From contig NZ_SNYF01000005.1 of the NCBI RefSeq assembly GCF_004362805.1, forward strand, positions 1,289,672 to 1,353,671: 64,000 bases of DNA. Direction: 5' to 3'. Position numbers and translations under genes: made by a program. This document shows, piece by piece, positions 1-9,118 of this stretch. How positions within the stretch are numbered: position 1 is the stretch's first letter; each line of letters opens with the position of its first letter. Source of the stretch: Algoriphagus boseongensis (GTDB lineage: Bacteria; Bacteroidota; Bacteroidia; Cytophagales; Cyclobacteriaceae). The notes below the pieces were generated by a model. It was not told the origin of the DNA. It made no database searches and worked only from the letters and a program-made list of their open reading frames with translations.

Positions 1-163
1 TTAATAAAGGTGAAGCTTCTCTGATATCTCCTGCAGGAATAATTCTTTGCTGTAGATTGATAGAATCCCTTGAAACTGAATCCTGTACTTGGCAAAAAGC
101 ATAGGAATTAAAAATCATACAGATAAGCAAGGCAAGGAACTTTTGAGCAGTCAGGTTTTTCAT
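1..163 (-). CDS. Secreted protein of unknown function, N-terminal part only
   Basis: Leftward reading frame that begins with ATG at 163 and stays open to the left window edge, so only the first 54 residues are visible. The N-terminus is a clear signal peptide: two lysine-containing residues (MKNLTAQK), a hydrophobic stretch (LLICMIF), and a probable cleavage after Ala/Phe-Cys-Gln (YAFCQ, a form common in Bacteroidota exported proteins). The mature part seen is Ser/Asp/Gln-rich. No family can be named. It lies downstream of the LuxR-type gene, separated by a terminator, so it is probably a separate transcription unit. Confidence 0.6.
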   Translation of the reverse strand, partial: MKNLTAQKFLALLICMIFNSYAFCQVQDSVSRDSINLQQRIIPAGDIREASPLL

Positions 164-333
164 ATCCAAAATCTTAAAATTGTAATTTCCGACTACCTGA
201 CCTTACCTCTACTATAGATAAAATCTCAAAAATGAATTTTCAAAAACTCTAAAAACTTTCAATCTGGAATAGAATTTTGATCATCTCTTCATAGGAGGAA
301 ATACATTTATGTTGAAATTAAAGACAGCCTATC

Positions 334-361
334 AAAAAAAGAATCCCCCAAATGGGGGATT
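334..361 (-). terminator. Rho-independent terminator after the LuxR-type regulator
   Basis: Perfect inverted repeat AATCCCCCA / TGGGGGATT with a one- to two-base loop (342-361). Read leftward it is followed by CTTTTTTT, the form of an intrinsic terminator for the gene ending at 407. A second weaker hairpin (GCCG/CGGC with a T run, 367-383) lies between it and the gene. Confidence 0.75.
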
Positions 362-406
362 TTATTGCCGCCTATCGGCTTTTTTTAGCCGGAAAAATAA
401 TTTTGT

Positions 407-3076
407 TTAATTGTTTAAACTGCTTTCATGAACAAAATTCAATAATTCTGTTCTGTTATTGGTGCCAAGTTTCTTGAAGATATTTTTCAAATGTGATTTT
501 ACTGTTTCGGGACTGACATTTAAAAGTTCAGCTATTTCCTTATTTCGCAATCCTTTTGCTGCGGCATTAATTATTTCCATTTCCCGTTCAGTGATACTAA
601 AAATAATTCCCGCTTTTTTTGAAATACTATGAGTGTGGTTTATACTGTAAGCGAGAGTTTCTTGAGTTTGATTTAACTTAAAACTATTGATTTTTGAAAA
701 AATTTCATTCCCAAATTCAGATTTGGTAAAAAAATCCTTCACTTGAACTAATTCCTTTCTCAATTCAAAAAATGCACGCATCTGATTCGAAATCCGGACT
801 TCTTCCAGTGCTAATTTGATAAAATTTTCACTTTCGTTTGGCTCACCTATTTTCGAATACCCTATTGCTAAAAGAAGCAATATATCTAGCTCATGATAGT
901 TTATATTGAATTTTGACAATTCCGTTTTTAGAACATTAAGGTTCTTTATTCCATCCAAAACCTGATTTTGAGAACCCAAACATATTTTGACTCTTTGGCA
1001 TGTTAGAAATGGGGATTCAATCAAAAAGTGAAACTCCCCAAGATGAATTGGAGCATTGAAGTTTTCTGACCAATTCAAAACACTATTTTCCCTATTGTAA
1101 AGGCAGATCCTAGCCTCTGTTGATTCATGAAAATGAAAAAAATGATTTAGGTCATTTTCACTTAAATACACTTTTAAATCATCTAAATACTTTTGGGCAA
1201 TTTGATTATCTCCTTTAAGTGAATAAGAAATTGCTAACCCGCTAAAGGTGTCTACAACTAAGCGTTGCAAGATTTGCCATTTATTTTCCAGCAATTCAGA
1301 AAAGAATTGAATAGATTTTTCAACATCTCCAATTTGCAAAAGTATATTTCCTAAGGTGTAATTGGTCCATCCTTTCTGATAAGGACCTTCACTTTTTCCA
1401 AAGGTTTGGTTCTTTTCAAAAGCAAGTGATTTAGCTTCCAGGAATTTTGCGTCCAATAGTTCAAGATATATTCTAATTTTCTGCAATTGCCCCTTCATAT
1501 TCCAGCTGCATTTAAGAATCTCTTCCTCCAGTTCTCTTATTGCTTCCTCTTTTTTCCCTAGAAAAAAAAGAGATACGGATCTATAAAAACAGTATCGGGC
1601 AAGAAAAACATCATTTTTAAGATAAATCTTTTTTGCAATTTCAAACTCCTTTAGCGCTTTTTGGGGATCAGTAAAAATCCAAGTAGATAAAAACGATTTA
1701 TAAATTGCTAATTCTGCGAAAAGCTCAGTCCCCTCCTGCCCTTCTAGCAATCTTTCACAAAGATTAATTGAATAGACAACTTCTTGGATTTTAAACTCTT
1801 CAATTAAAGTCGGTAGCTGGGAGAGAATTAGTTCGGGCCTTGAAATTCTGAGTCCTTCAGGTAGTGCCTTTACCCAAGAATCCAATTTCCAAAGTCTATT
1901 TTCATTGATTTCAAAAAATCTATTTTGAATTATCAAACGTGCAGCATATTCATACAACTCCCCTTCCAATGCATAATGAATGGAATCTTCTACAGCATTA
2001 TTATCAATATACCATTCACAGATTACCTGATATACCTTCCTGACCTTTTCTTTTTCGAATTGCTTTCTAAGTTTATTATAAAAATAGTTTTTAAACAGGT
2101 GATGGATTTTTACCAGATTTGATTCTCCATCTAAGCCAATGAAAAAAAGATTGAATTGCTTGAGTTCACTGAAAAACAGATTAGTTTCTGTTTCAGTTAA
2201 ATTGAGTATTTCCTTGCCAATTTTATTAGCCAACTCAAAATCAAATTGCTCTGGAATGGAACAAACAAGAAGAAATTCCAACAATCTAGCATCGATTCCT
2301 TTCAATTGCTCAGTTAAAAAATTTTCGTTAAAAAAATCCAGATTTGAATCTAAAAAATATTTCAAATTTTGATTTTCCGAATTAGACTTCTTTCCTTTCA
2401 AAATCAAATTGATGCCTAAAATCCAACCCTCTGAAAGAATATGTAATTTTTCTACTTCACTGTTTGACCAGCCGGTTAATTCATTTTTTTTAAGAAGTGA
2501 GTTAATGTTTTCTATGTTGAATCCTAGGTCTTTTTGAGTTATTTGGACTAACTCCCCCTTAAGAAAAAATTCGCTTAGATTTAACTCTGGGAGTTCCCTA
2601 CTAATTAGTACTAATCGAATATTATCAGGTTTATACTTAATAAAACATGAAATCAATTCATGTATATCCTTATTTTTAATCAAATGAAAATCATCTAAAA
2701 TTAAATTAAATCGATAAGAATTAATTTCAAGATGATTCAACAGTTCTTGACAAATTACCTCTAATTGGGGAAGGTTAGTAGATTGAAATATTTCCTCAAC
2801 TTTTTTAAATAATCCAGGGACGTTTTGGTCAAGTGATTTGACAAAATATTCCAAAAAAACCCTAAAATGATCGTCTTTTTTTTCAATTGAAATCCAGGAA
2901 TAGGGTTGGTTTTGACGATCTAACCAATAACTTACAAATGAGCTTTTCCCATATCCAGCTGGAGCATTAACCAGTAATACTTTCGTTTTTTCAATATCCG
3001 AAAGCTTCATGATCAAGTCCTCTTTAACAACAAAATGGCTATCTATTAGTGGTTTACGGAATTTCGCAAAAAACAT
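407..3076 (-). CDS. LuxR-family ATP-dependent transcriptional activator (MalT/LAL type)
   Basis: Large (889 aa) single-polypeptide signalling ATPase and DNA-binding protein. Seen: a P-loop (APAGYGKSS, residues about 38-46), a Walker B-like strand (LILDDFH, about 125-131), a long helical middle of the TPR/MalT-repeat kind, and a C-terminal LuxR helix-turn-helix (about 825-885) with the hallmark residues of the fold (ITEREMEII, then NKEIAELLNVSPETVKSH). The family binds an inducer and ATP, oligomerises, and activates nearby promoters. Unusually, no metabolic target operon flanks it: msrB lies upstream divergently and a secreted protein downstream. The ligand cannot be told from sequence. The start was kept at 3076, since the P-loop lies near the N-terminus as usual for LAL proteins. 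Confidence 0.88.
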   Translation of the reverse strand: MFFAKFRKPLIDSHFVVKEDLIMKLSDIEKTKVLLVNAPAGYGKSSFVSYWLDRQNQPYSWISIEKKDDHFRVFLEYFVKSLDQNVPGLFKKVEEIFQSTNLPQLEVICQELLNHLEINSYRFNLILDDFHLIKNKDIHELISCFIKYKPDNIRLVLISRELPELNLSEFFLKGELVQITQKDLGFNIENINSLLKKNELTGWSNSEVEKLHILSEGWILGINLILKGKKSNSENQNLKYFLDSNLDFFNENFLTEQLKGIDARLLEFLLVCSIPEQFDFELANKIGKEILNLTETETNLFFSELKQFNLFFIGLDGESNLVKIHHLFKNYFYNKLRKQFEKEKVRKVYQVICEWYIDNNAVEDSIHYALEGELYEYAARLIIQNRFFEINENRLWKLDSWVKALPEGLRISRPELILSQLPTLIEEFKIQEVVYSINLCERLLEGQEGTELFAELAIYKSFLSTWIFTDPQKALKEFEIAKKIYLKNDVFLARYCFYRSVSLFFLGKKEEAIRELEEEILKCSWNMKGQLQKIRIYLELLDAKFLEAKSLAFEKNQTFGKSEGPYQKGWTNYTLGNILLQIGDVEKSIQFFSELLENKWQILQRLVVDTFSGLAISYSLKGDNQIAQKYLDDLKVYLSENDLNHFFHFHESTEARICLYNRENSVLNWSENFNAPIHLGEFHFLIESPFLTCQRVKICLGSQNQVLDGIKNLNVLKTELSKFNINYHELDILLLLAIGYSKIGEPNESENFIKLALEEVRISNQMRAFFELRKELVQVKDFFTKSEFGNEIFSKINSFKLNQTQETLAYSINHTHSISKKAGIIFSITEREMEIINAAAKGLRNKEIAELLNVSPETVKSHLKNIFKKLGTNNRTELLNFVHESSLNN

Positions 3077-3358
3077 AAAATCTTAATTAATCAGTTTTGA
3101 ATTTATAAAAAATTAGCCATAACAGACACTCAATTTACTTTAAAAATCGGGCAACTTTTCCAAGTGACTTAATTTGTACATATTTATTCAGTATTTGAGG
3201 GAAACAAATTTTTGAACTTCCATTAAAAACTTTGAAATCAATGGCTTATTTCAGGGAATACAGAGATAGTGGAATAATACTTTAAGCCAAAATTAATCAG
3301 GTATACTATTTAAATCAAAGTAAACTTTCTAGTCCAAAAATGGGTTTTCAATTCATCT

Positions 3359-3778
3359 ATGAAAAAGAAAGAATCCAAAAATTACGAGGTACAAAAGTCT
3401 GAACAGGAATGGGAAGAAATTCTTGATCCCACTTCCTATCATGTCTTGAGAGAAAAAGGGACCGAAAGACCTTTTACAGGACAATATTACCTCAATAAGG
3501 ATACTGGAATTTACGAATGCAAAGGGTGCGGAAATGAAATCTTCCACTCCTCCAAAAAGTATGATAGCGGTTGTGGATGGCCAAGTTTCACAGAACCCAT
3601 CAGACCTGAGGCCATAGATGTACAGATGGACTACAGCCATTTCATGATCCGGGAAGAGATTCTTTGTGGAAAATGTGGAGGGCATTTAGGACATAGATTT
3701 CCTGACGGACCCAAAGATCAAGGCGGAATCCGTTATTGCATCAATTCCGTGAGCATGGGATTCAAAAAAGAGGAATAG
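3359..3778 (+). CDS. msrB: Peptide-methionine (R)-S-oxide reductase MsrB
   Basis: Repairs methionine-R-sulfoxide in proteins, with thioredoxin as reductant. The 139-aa protein has the full MsrB domain: two zinc-binding CxxC pairs (C54/C57 and C103/C106), the GCGWPSF substrate loop (71-77), the GHRF motif (111-114), and the catalytic cysteine C127 within RYCINSVSM. There is no signal peptide, so it is cytoplasmic. The gene is divergent from the LuxR-type regulator and ends one base before the convergent TIGR02757 gene. The 282-bp intergenic region upstream (3077-3358) is AT-rich, and I found no consensus -7 box in it. Confidence 0.95.
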   Translation: MKKKESKNYEVQKSEQEWEEILDPTSYHVLREKGTERPFTGQYYLNKDTGIYECKGCGNEIFHSSKKYDSGCGWPSFTEPIRPEAIDVQMDYSHFMIREEILCGKCGGHLGHRFPDGPKDQGGIRYCINSVSMGFKKEE

Positions 3779-3779
3779 C

Positions 3780-4547
3780 CTAAAATTTCTCCTCTATCCC
3801 CAAACCAAAAAGCGCAAAGTCATATTTCACAGGATCTACTGGATCCAATTCTCTTAGCTTTTCGGTCAATTCCAAAGCTGTCAGCCAATCCGTTTGTTTT
3901 CGGGTAATTAGTCCCAATTTTCTTCCTACCCGGTCTACATGCAGATCGCAGGGGCAAATGAGTTGCGAGGGACTGATCCGATTCCAAATCCCAAAATCCA
4001 CCCCATTTTCGTCAGACCTCACCATCCATCTCAAAAACATATTGATCCGCTTGCAGGCGGCTTTTCTGGCTGGTGTGGCAATGTGTTTTTTGGTTCTTGA
4101 TGGCGCATCTGGCAGACTAAAAAACTTTTCATGGAATTTTGTCAAGATGGATTCCATAGCATTTACATCCCCTGTTTGCCCGATTAGAAAAGCTTCTTCC
4201 AGACTTTGATGATTCCTGTAAAACCAAGAAAGAAAATGGATGAAATAAAGGGTATCGGTAGAATTGAATGTTCTGTGTTTGAATTCTAGAAATCGAATCA
4301 AGTCTTTTTCCTGATGATTCACCAAAAAATCATGTGGAGCATTCTCCATCAATTCAAACAATTCAAGGCACTTATTGATGATGGTTATTCTTTGGCCCCA
4401 AGCTAAAATGGCAGCAAAAAAGCCCGAAATCTCAATGTCTTCCTTTTTCGAAAAACGATGAGGAATACTGATAGGATCATTGGGGATAAATCCCGGTTGA
4501 TTGTACTGATTGACTTTAAAATCCAGAAACTCCTTCAAATCCTCCAT
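3780..4547 (-). CDS. TIGR02757 (DUF2400) family protein
   Basis: 255-aa soluble protein of the TIGR02757/DUF2400 family, which is common in Bacteroidota and has no established biochemical role. Recognisable family features are the N-terminal DPISIPHRF segment, the helical AAILAWGQR segment near residue 45, and the C-terminal CPCDLHVDRVGRKLGL block, whose helix-turn and Asp/His residues resemble the HhH-type DNA glycosylase fold; that link is inference. It starts four bases after the stop of the upstream gene (4552-5106), so the two are very likely co-transcribed. Confidence 0.85.
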   Translation of the reverse strand: MEDLKEFLDFKVNQYNQPGFIPNDPISIPHRFSKKEDIEISGFFAAILAWGQRITIINKCLELFELMENAPHDFLVNHQEKDLIRFLEFKHRTFNSTDTLYFIHFLSWFYRNHQSLEEAFLIGQTGDVNAMESILTKFHEKFFSLPDAPSRTKKHIATPARKAACKRINMFLRWMVRSDENGVDFGIWNRISPSQLICPCDLHVDRVGRKLGLITRKQTDWLTALELTEKLRELDPVDPVKYDFALFGLGIEEKF

Positions 4548-4551
4548 CGGA

Positions 4552-5106
4552 TCAAAGCGCCACTTTTACTTCTCCTCCTTGAGTTCCATCAAACCATTTG
4601 AAGGAAAGTTCATTTTCCACTTTTTCGGATACATGCCAATCAAAAGATCGAATCTGAGTCAAGGAGCGAAGAGAATCTTCATCGGGGTTGTACAAACAAA
4701 TGTCGAAATCAGGCATTTCCTTAGATTCCAGGGTATTCCATTTTTCCAAAATCAACCCTTCTTCGATGACTCTGATTTTCTTTCCAAATACAAAGTCACC
4801 CAAAACAGAAGGAACACCATCTTTTCTTCTCAAAGCAAAACCAGAGGGGCCAAACATGATTTGTTTGACCAACTTGGCTTCAAGAAGTTCATTGGAAAAA
4901 GGAAGTACCTCCCATTCGCTTTCTTTAAGGATTACTTTTTTTCCTTCAGGCTTTAGACGGGTAAGGAGTTGGGAAATTTTCGAAAAGAGAAAGGTCAACC
5001 CGATAAAAATCAATCCAAAACTCGCCAAGATTGGATAAGAAATTATAAAAATCGCATTCCAGATAAATCTGAAAAGGTAGTGGAAGAAGAGCTGGACTTT
5101 ATTCAT
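4552..5106 (-). CDS. Membrane-anchored protein of unknown function
   Basis: 184-aa protein with an N-terminal hydrophobic region of about 45 residues (NAIFIISYPILASFGLIF and following), likely two membrane segments, then a soluble domain with mixed strands and acidic loops. No family recognised. The start at 5106 is chosen over an upstream ATG at 5187 because a good Bacteroidota promoter (TTG, 20 bp, TACCTTTG) lies at 5124-5154 and its transcript would begin about 12 bases before 5106, inside the longer frame. It is followed after four bases by the TIGR02757 gene. Confidence 0.6.
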   Translation of the reverse strand: MNKVQLFFHYLFRFIWNAIFIISYPILASFGLIFIGLTFLFSKISQLLTRLKPEGKKVILKESEWEVLPFSNELLEAKLVKQIMFGPSGFALRRKDGVPSVLGDFVFGKKIRVIEEGLILEKWNTLESKEMPDFDICLYNPDEDSLRSLTQIRSFDWHVSEKVENELSFKWFDGTQGGEVKVAL

Positions 5107-5123
5107 GAGGAAATTTCTCTGGA

Positions 5124-5154
5124 CAAAGGTACCCTTAGAGATTAAGAATGGCAA
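5124..5154 (-). promoter_or_regulatory. Bacteroidota sigma-A promoter of the 5106 gene
   Basis: Read leftward: -33 TTG (5154-5152), 20-bp spacer, -7 TACCTTTG (5131-5124), an exact TAnnTTTG match. The expected start point near 5118 leaves a short leader to ATG 5106. This supports the shorter reading frame. Confidence 0.65.
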
Positions 5155-5202
5155 AAAATTAACCCAGACCTTGATTTTAATCATCAAATCTGAAAAGTCG
5201 GG

Positions 5203-5233
5203 ACAAAAAAATAGCCCTTGTCACCAAGGGCTA
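5203..5233 (-). terminator. Rho-independent terminator after the LysM gene
   Basis: Stem TAGCCCTTG / CAAGGGCTA with a four-base loop (5212-5233). In the leftward direction it is followed by a run of T (ATTTTTTT). It closes the LysM transcript ending at 5253 and insulates the 5106 promoter. Confidence 0.85.
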
Positions 5234-5252
5234 AGAATTAGATTTTTCATTT

Positions 5253-6437
5253 TTAATACAAAACCTCCACAGGGAATCTTGCATTTACGGCACGAAGCTG
5301 ATCATAAGCAGCCTGGGAAAGTTTGATCACCAATTTGGAATTATCCCCGGTCTCAGGCAGGGTACCTACTACCCTTGCAAATATCGTCATGTCATTTTCC
5401 TCATTTTTTACTCGGATGATGCTGCCAACCGGAGCCGATCTATGAAGAACCAAGTACTTTTTATGTCCTCCTGTTCCTTCGATTACTTCTGCCTGTCCGT
5501 TTTCTTTGATGTTTTTAAATCCACCGGAGGTGTTTTCAATGGTTGGCTCCACGTTCATTTCTGCAGTAGAAGCCGCAACTTTTGGCTCTCCGATTACCGG
5601 TACTGTGGACGGACCTTCTGGAGCCCGTCCAACTTTGATTACTTGACCTGATCTTAAATTATTGGAGCTTAAGGCATTCCATTTGATCAGGTCTTCGACG
5701 CTAGAGTTGTATTGGTTAGAAATGGAGAAAAGGGTTTCGCCTTGTTTGACGGTATGAGAAATCCACTCTCCAGGAACTATTGGAGCGGATTTGGTCACCG
5801 GTTTTTCTTGTACTGTTTCTTTTACTGGAGTTGGTCTTGGTTTTTCAGGCTCAGGTTTAGGTTCAGGTTTCTTCTCCTCTTTTTTTACTTCTGGTGTAGT
5901 TTTGGGCTTTTCTTGAGGAGTGGAAGAAACTGTGGAAACTGATGCTACAGTCACTGGAGCGGCCACAGTTTGAGTTGGTTCAGGAGCAGTTTCTTTGACC
6001 ACCAAAGTCTGTCCCACACTCAAATCATTACCCATGAGCTTATTCCATTGCTTCAGGGAATCTACTGTTACTCCATATTTTTTAGAAATAGAGAAAAGAG
6101 TTTCTCCGGGGGAAACCTTATGAATTGAACCTCCTTCTGGAGCTTGAGCAGAAGTGACGTAAGGAATCCGGATCGTCTGCCCAGTTTTCAGGCCTTGCTT
6201 TAAGCTTTCATTCGCACTTTGAATTTCCCCTACAGATGCGCTGTATCGTCTGGAGATTGAAAAAAGAGTTTCTCCCTGAGTGACCTGGTGAAGGATAAAA
6301 GTTTTGTTTCCTACTTTTTCCACTCCGATGGAATCTCCCAAAATCAACTCTTCCGCCTTCGCCAAATTCCCATTGAATAAACTGATAAACAGGAAGAAAC
6401 AACAAACTGAACAAAATGAGGTAATTCGATTATTCAT
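5253..6437 (-). CDS. Secreted cell-wall protein with three LysM domains
   Basis: 394-aa exported protein. The N-terminus (MNNRITSF... hydrophobic core ...NLAKAEE) is a signal peptide, which is why the start is placed at 6437 rather than at the in-frame ATG 6491. LysM domains lie at about 48-92, 105-147 and 226-269, each with the GETLFSIS core. A Pro/Lys/Glu-rich linker separates the second and third. The C-terminal domain (about 318-394; strands around KYLVLHRSAPVGSIIRV and DNSKLVIKLS) looks like a double-psi beta-barrel of the RlpA type. LysM binds N-acetylglucosamine-containing glycan, so a role in peptidoglycan binding at the periplasmic face is likely. No catalytic site is evident. Confidence 0.85.
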   Translation of the reverse strand: MNNRITSFCSVCCFFLFISLFNGNLAKAEELILGDSIGVEKVGNKTFILHQVTQGETLFSISRRYSASVGEIQSANESLKQGLKTGQTIRIPYVTSAQAPEGGSIHKVSPGETLFSISKKYGVTVDSLKQWNKLMGNDLSVGQTLVVKETAPEPTQTVAAPVTVASVSTVSSTPQEKPKTTPEVKKEEKKPEPKPEPEKPRPTPVKETVQEKPVTKSAPIVPGEWISHTVKQGETLFSISNQYNSSVEDLIKWNALSSNNLRSGQVIKVGRAPEGPSTVPVIGEPKVAASTAEMNVEPTIENTSGGFKNIKENGQAEVIEGTGGHKKYLVLHRSAPVGSIIRVKNEENDMTIFARVVGTLPETGDNSKLVIKLSQAAYDQLRAVNARFPVEVLY

Positions 6438-6613
6438 AGGCTTAGAAAATTTTAAACTCAAGCAAATCTTTTTGCAATCTCTCAAAGGCAAGAATTATGC
6501 TAAAATTTTCAGGGGCATATAAAACCAGAACCTAGCTTTCGCAAATAGGAAATCCCAACTGAAATTAGCGATTTGACTCCCTCCTGCTTATCTTTTCGAT
6601 GAATTACGACATT

Positions 6614-7960
6614 ATGAGAGTTATCAAACCCCTGATTTTACTTTTGCTTTTTCTCAATTCCTTTCCTGTTTTTTCTCAGGAAAAAGTAGAAAAGGTATTC
6701 ACTTTTAAGATTGACAAAGACATCGATCCTGCCATGAACCGTAGGGTAAAAATGGCTTTGGATGAAGCAAAACAGGCTGAGGCAGACTTGATCATCATCG
6801 AGATGGATACCTATGGGGGAATTGTCACGGATGCAGATGAAATCCGTACAGCCCTCTTGGAATCAGAAATTCCAGTTTATGTTTTCATCAATAAAGACGC
6901 CGCTTCAGCAGGCGCATTGATTTCAATTGCCTGTGACAGCATTTATATGGCTCCAGGAGCCAGCATTGGAGCAGCCACGGTTGTAAATGGAACAGATGGA
7001 GCCGCTGCGCCTGACAAGTATCAATCCTATATGCGGTCCATGATGCGAAGTACAGCTGAAGCCAAAGGTCGAGATCCCAAAATCGCAGAGGCCATGGTGG
7101 ATGAAAAAATTGAAATCGAAGGAGTAACCGAGGCTGGTTCCGTCATTACTTTTTCTGTTTCGGAGGCCATTAAATTTGGTTTTTGTGATGGAGAATTTGA
7201 CTCCATTGAATCGATTTTGGAAGCTAAAGGCTTCGAAGAAGCTGAGGTATTGGCTTACCAAGAAGGAATGATTGAAAACATTATCTCCTTTTTCCTAAGT
7301 CCAGCGATAAGCGGAGTTTTGATCCTAATCATCATCGGAGGAATCTATTTTGAGCTTCAAACTCCCGGAGTTGGATTTCCTCTTTTAGCTGCAATCATTG
7401 CAACCCTGCTCTATTTCATACCTTATTATCTAAATGGATTAGCCGAAAACTGGGAAATCATCGTCTTCGGAGCAGGGATAATTCTGCTTGCCTTGGAGCT
7501 ATTTGTCATTCCGGGATTTGGGATATTCGGGGTTTTGGGGATTGTATGCATCTTGGCCGGATTGGTTTTGGGAATGCTTCCCAATCAGGATTTCAACTTT
7601 GATTTCGTTCCTGCTTCCCAACTTTTTGCTGCCCTGCTTACGGTAATTTTGGCCGCCTTAGCATCAGTTGGATTAGTTTTCTGGTTGACACCAAAAGTAA
7701 ACCAATGGGGAGCTTTTCGAGCGGTAACTTTAGCGACCACTCAAAATCGATCAGAAGGCTATACGTCGAGTTTTTATTCGGATGATCTTCTAGGAAAAAC
7801 AGGAAAGGTTCATTCCAGACTCAGACCAAGCGGTAAAATCGAAATTGACGGAGAAATCTACGATGCGTATTCCCGTGGGGAATTTCTAGACCAAGGAGAA
7901 GAAATTGTGGTGATTTCCACAGAAGGGACATCTCTGAAAGTGAAAAAATGGGAAGGCTGA
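6614..7960 (+). CDS. NfeD-family membrane serine protease (ClpP-like + NfeD)
   Basis: Long-form NfeD protein: signal peptide, then a periplasmic ClpP/SppA-like protease domain, four to five membrane helices (about residues 220-360) and a C-terminal OB-fold NfeD domain (LLGKTGKV... through the C-terminus). The protease domain keeps the catalytic serine (SAGALIS) and the lysine of the Ser-Lys dyad (about 30-40 residues later, in the DKYQSYMRSMMRS helix region). Homologues cleave stomatin-type partners; no stomatin gene is next to it here. The start at 6614 (MRVIKPL) gives a cleaner signal peptide than ATG 6599, which lies right after a TATCTTTT box. It probably leads a rightward operon with the globin 26 bp downstream. 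Confidence 0.88.
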   Translation: MRVIKPLILLLLFLNSFPVFSQEKVEKVFTFKIDKDIDPAMNRRVKMALDEAKQAEADLIIIEMDTYGGIVTDADEIRTALLESEIPVYVFINKDAASAGALISIACDSIYMAPGASIGAATVVNGTDGAAAPDKYQSYMRSMMRSTAEAKGRDPKIAEAMVDEKIEIEGVTEAGSVITFSVSEAIKFGFCDGEFDSIESILEAKGFEEAEVLAYQEGMIENIISFFLSPAISGVLILIIIGGIYFELQTPGVGFPLLAAIIATLLYFIPYYLNGLAENWEIIVFGAGIILLALELFVIPGFGIFGVLGIVCILAGLVLGMLPNQDFNFDFVPASQLFAALLTVILAALASVGLVFWLTPKVNQWGAFRAVTLATTQNRSEGYTSSFYSDDLLGKTGKVHSRLRPSGKIEIDGEIYDAYSRGEFLDQGEEIVVISTEGTSLKVKKWEG

Positions 7961-7986
7961 ATTCTTGTTTTTGATAAGTTTGCAGC

Positions 7987-8364
7987 ATGAACCCATTTCA
8001 GTCCGTCTATGAGCTGATTGGTGAGGAGAAAATTCAGCAACTCACCTTCCACTTTTATCAAGAAGTGGAAAAGAACGAGGCCTTGAGAAAACTCTACCCC
8101 GAAAAAGACCTCAAACCAGCGGAAAGAAGGCTTTTTTTGTTCCTGCTTCAGGTTTTTGGCGGACCTCAGACTTATTCAGAAGAACGGGGCCATCCTAGAC
8201 TTAGACTCAGACATATGCAATGGGCGATCGATCCGGATCTTCGAGATCATTGGCTTAATTCCATGTTTTCTGCTTTGGATAATTTGAATCTAGATCCCAA
8301 TGTAAAGGAATTGATGATGGGCTATTTCATCAAAGTGGCTAACCATATGATCAATCAGGAATAA
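7987..8364 (+). CDS. Truncated haemoglobin, group II type
   Basis: 125-aa single-domain globin. The signature segment RGHPRLRLRHMQW carries the proximal haem-binding histidine (H76), and W89 in DHWLNSM is the conserved G8 tryptophan of group II truncated globins. Such proteins bind O2, NO or sulfide, and roles in NO or oxygen handling are proposed for the family. It is cytoplasmic. The acyltransferase gene follows after one base, so the two are translationally close. The nearest functional partner cannot be inferred from the neighbours, which are lipid and translation genes. Confidence 0.9.
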   Translation: MNPFQSVYELIGEEKIQQLTFHFYQEVEKNEALRKLYPEKDLKPAERRLFLFLLQVFGGPQTYSEERGHPRLRLRHMQWAIDPDLRDHWLNSMFSALDNLNLDPNVKELMMGYFIKVANHMINQE

Positions 8365-8365
8365 G

Positions 8366-9118
8366 ATGAGAAAGAAAATCTACACCTCTTATTCTGGAGT
8401 TTTATTCGCCTTGAGTTTTCTGGTGATTTTTCCCTTTTTTCTAGTCTGCATTTGGGTGCCTGGCTGGAAAAAATTTGGCAGAAAAATCAACCGATATTGG
8501 GCCAAAACCTATTTCAACCTGATTTTTTTACCTGTTAAAATGGATATCCGAGCCAAATTGGAAAAAGGCAAACCCTATATTTTTCTTGCCAATCACTTTA
8601 GCTATTTGGATGTAGCTATGATGGGATTTGTTCCTGGAGACGTGCTTTTCGTCGGTAAAGCTTCCATCAGAAAGGCTCCACTTTTTGGCTACTATTTCAA
8701 AAAACTGCACATAGCCGTAGACAGAGATCGGGTAAAAAGCAGAGCTGAAACCGTTCGGCGGGCTGGAGAAGCTCTGGAAAACGGAAGTGGGATTGTTCTT
8801 TTCCCCGAAGGAGGTATCTACACCAAAAACCCTCCGTTCATGGTTCCTTTTAAATTAGGGGCTTTTCGATTGGCTATTGAGAAACAAATCCCAATAATTC
8901 CGGTCACCTTGTCCTATAATTATCTAATTTTACCCGACGATGGGAAATTACTTCTCCATCGTAAAGCGGCCAAAATGGTCATTCATGAGCCGATATTCCC
9001 AAAAGATTTTGGTTCGGAAGAGGAGCTGAGTAATCAGTGTTTTGAAGTAATTCAAAATCAACTTCTTCTGGATAACGGCTTAAAAGAAAATACTTTTCAA
9101 AAAACTGTCGAACAGTGA
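8366..9118 (+). CDS. plsC: 1-acyl-sn-glycerol-3-phosphate acyltransferase
   Basis: 250-aa membrane-associated acyltransferase of the PlsC family, making phosphatidic acid from lysophosphatidic acid. Seen: one or two N-terminal hydrophobic helices (about 10-32), the catalytic NHxSYLD block (H77, D82), the glycerophosphate-binding FPEGGIY block (about 151-157), and a later Pro-rich strand (IPIIPVTL). Its stop overlaps the GTG start of gatC (GTGA), which indicates coupled translation. Several PlsC paralogues are usual in Bacteroidota, so the exact acyl acceptor is not certain. Confidence 0.88.
   Translation: MRKKIYTSYSGVLFALSFLVIFPFFLVCIWVPGWKKFGRKINRYWAKTYFNLIFLPVKMDIRAKLEKGKPYIFLANHFSYLDVAMMGFVPGDVLFVGKASIRKAPLFGYYFKKLHIAVDRDRVKSRAETVRRAGEALENGSGIVLFPEGGIYTKNPPFMVPFKLGAFRLAIEKQIPIIPVTLSYNYLILPDDGKLLLHRKAAKMVIHEPIFPKDFGSEEELSNQCFEVIQNQLLLDNGLKENTFQKTVEQ

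Noticed and set aside
4510..4956. Rightward frame of 148 aa opposite the membrane-protein gene
   Set aside because: Shadow of the leftward operon; no recognisable family.
5107..5187. Extra N-terminal 27 residues of the membrane protein ending at 4552
   Set aside because: A full -33/-7 promoter lies inside this stretch and would start the transcript after the longer start codon.
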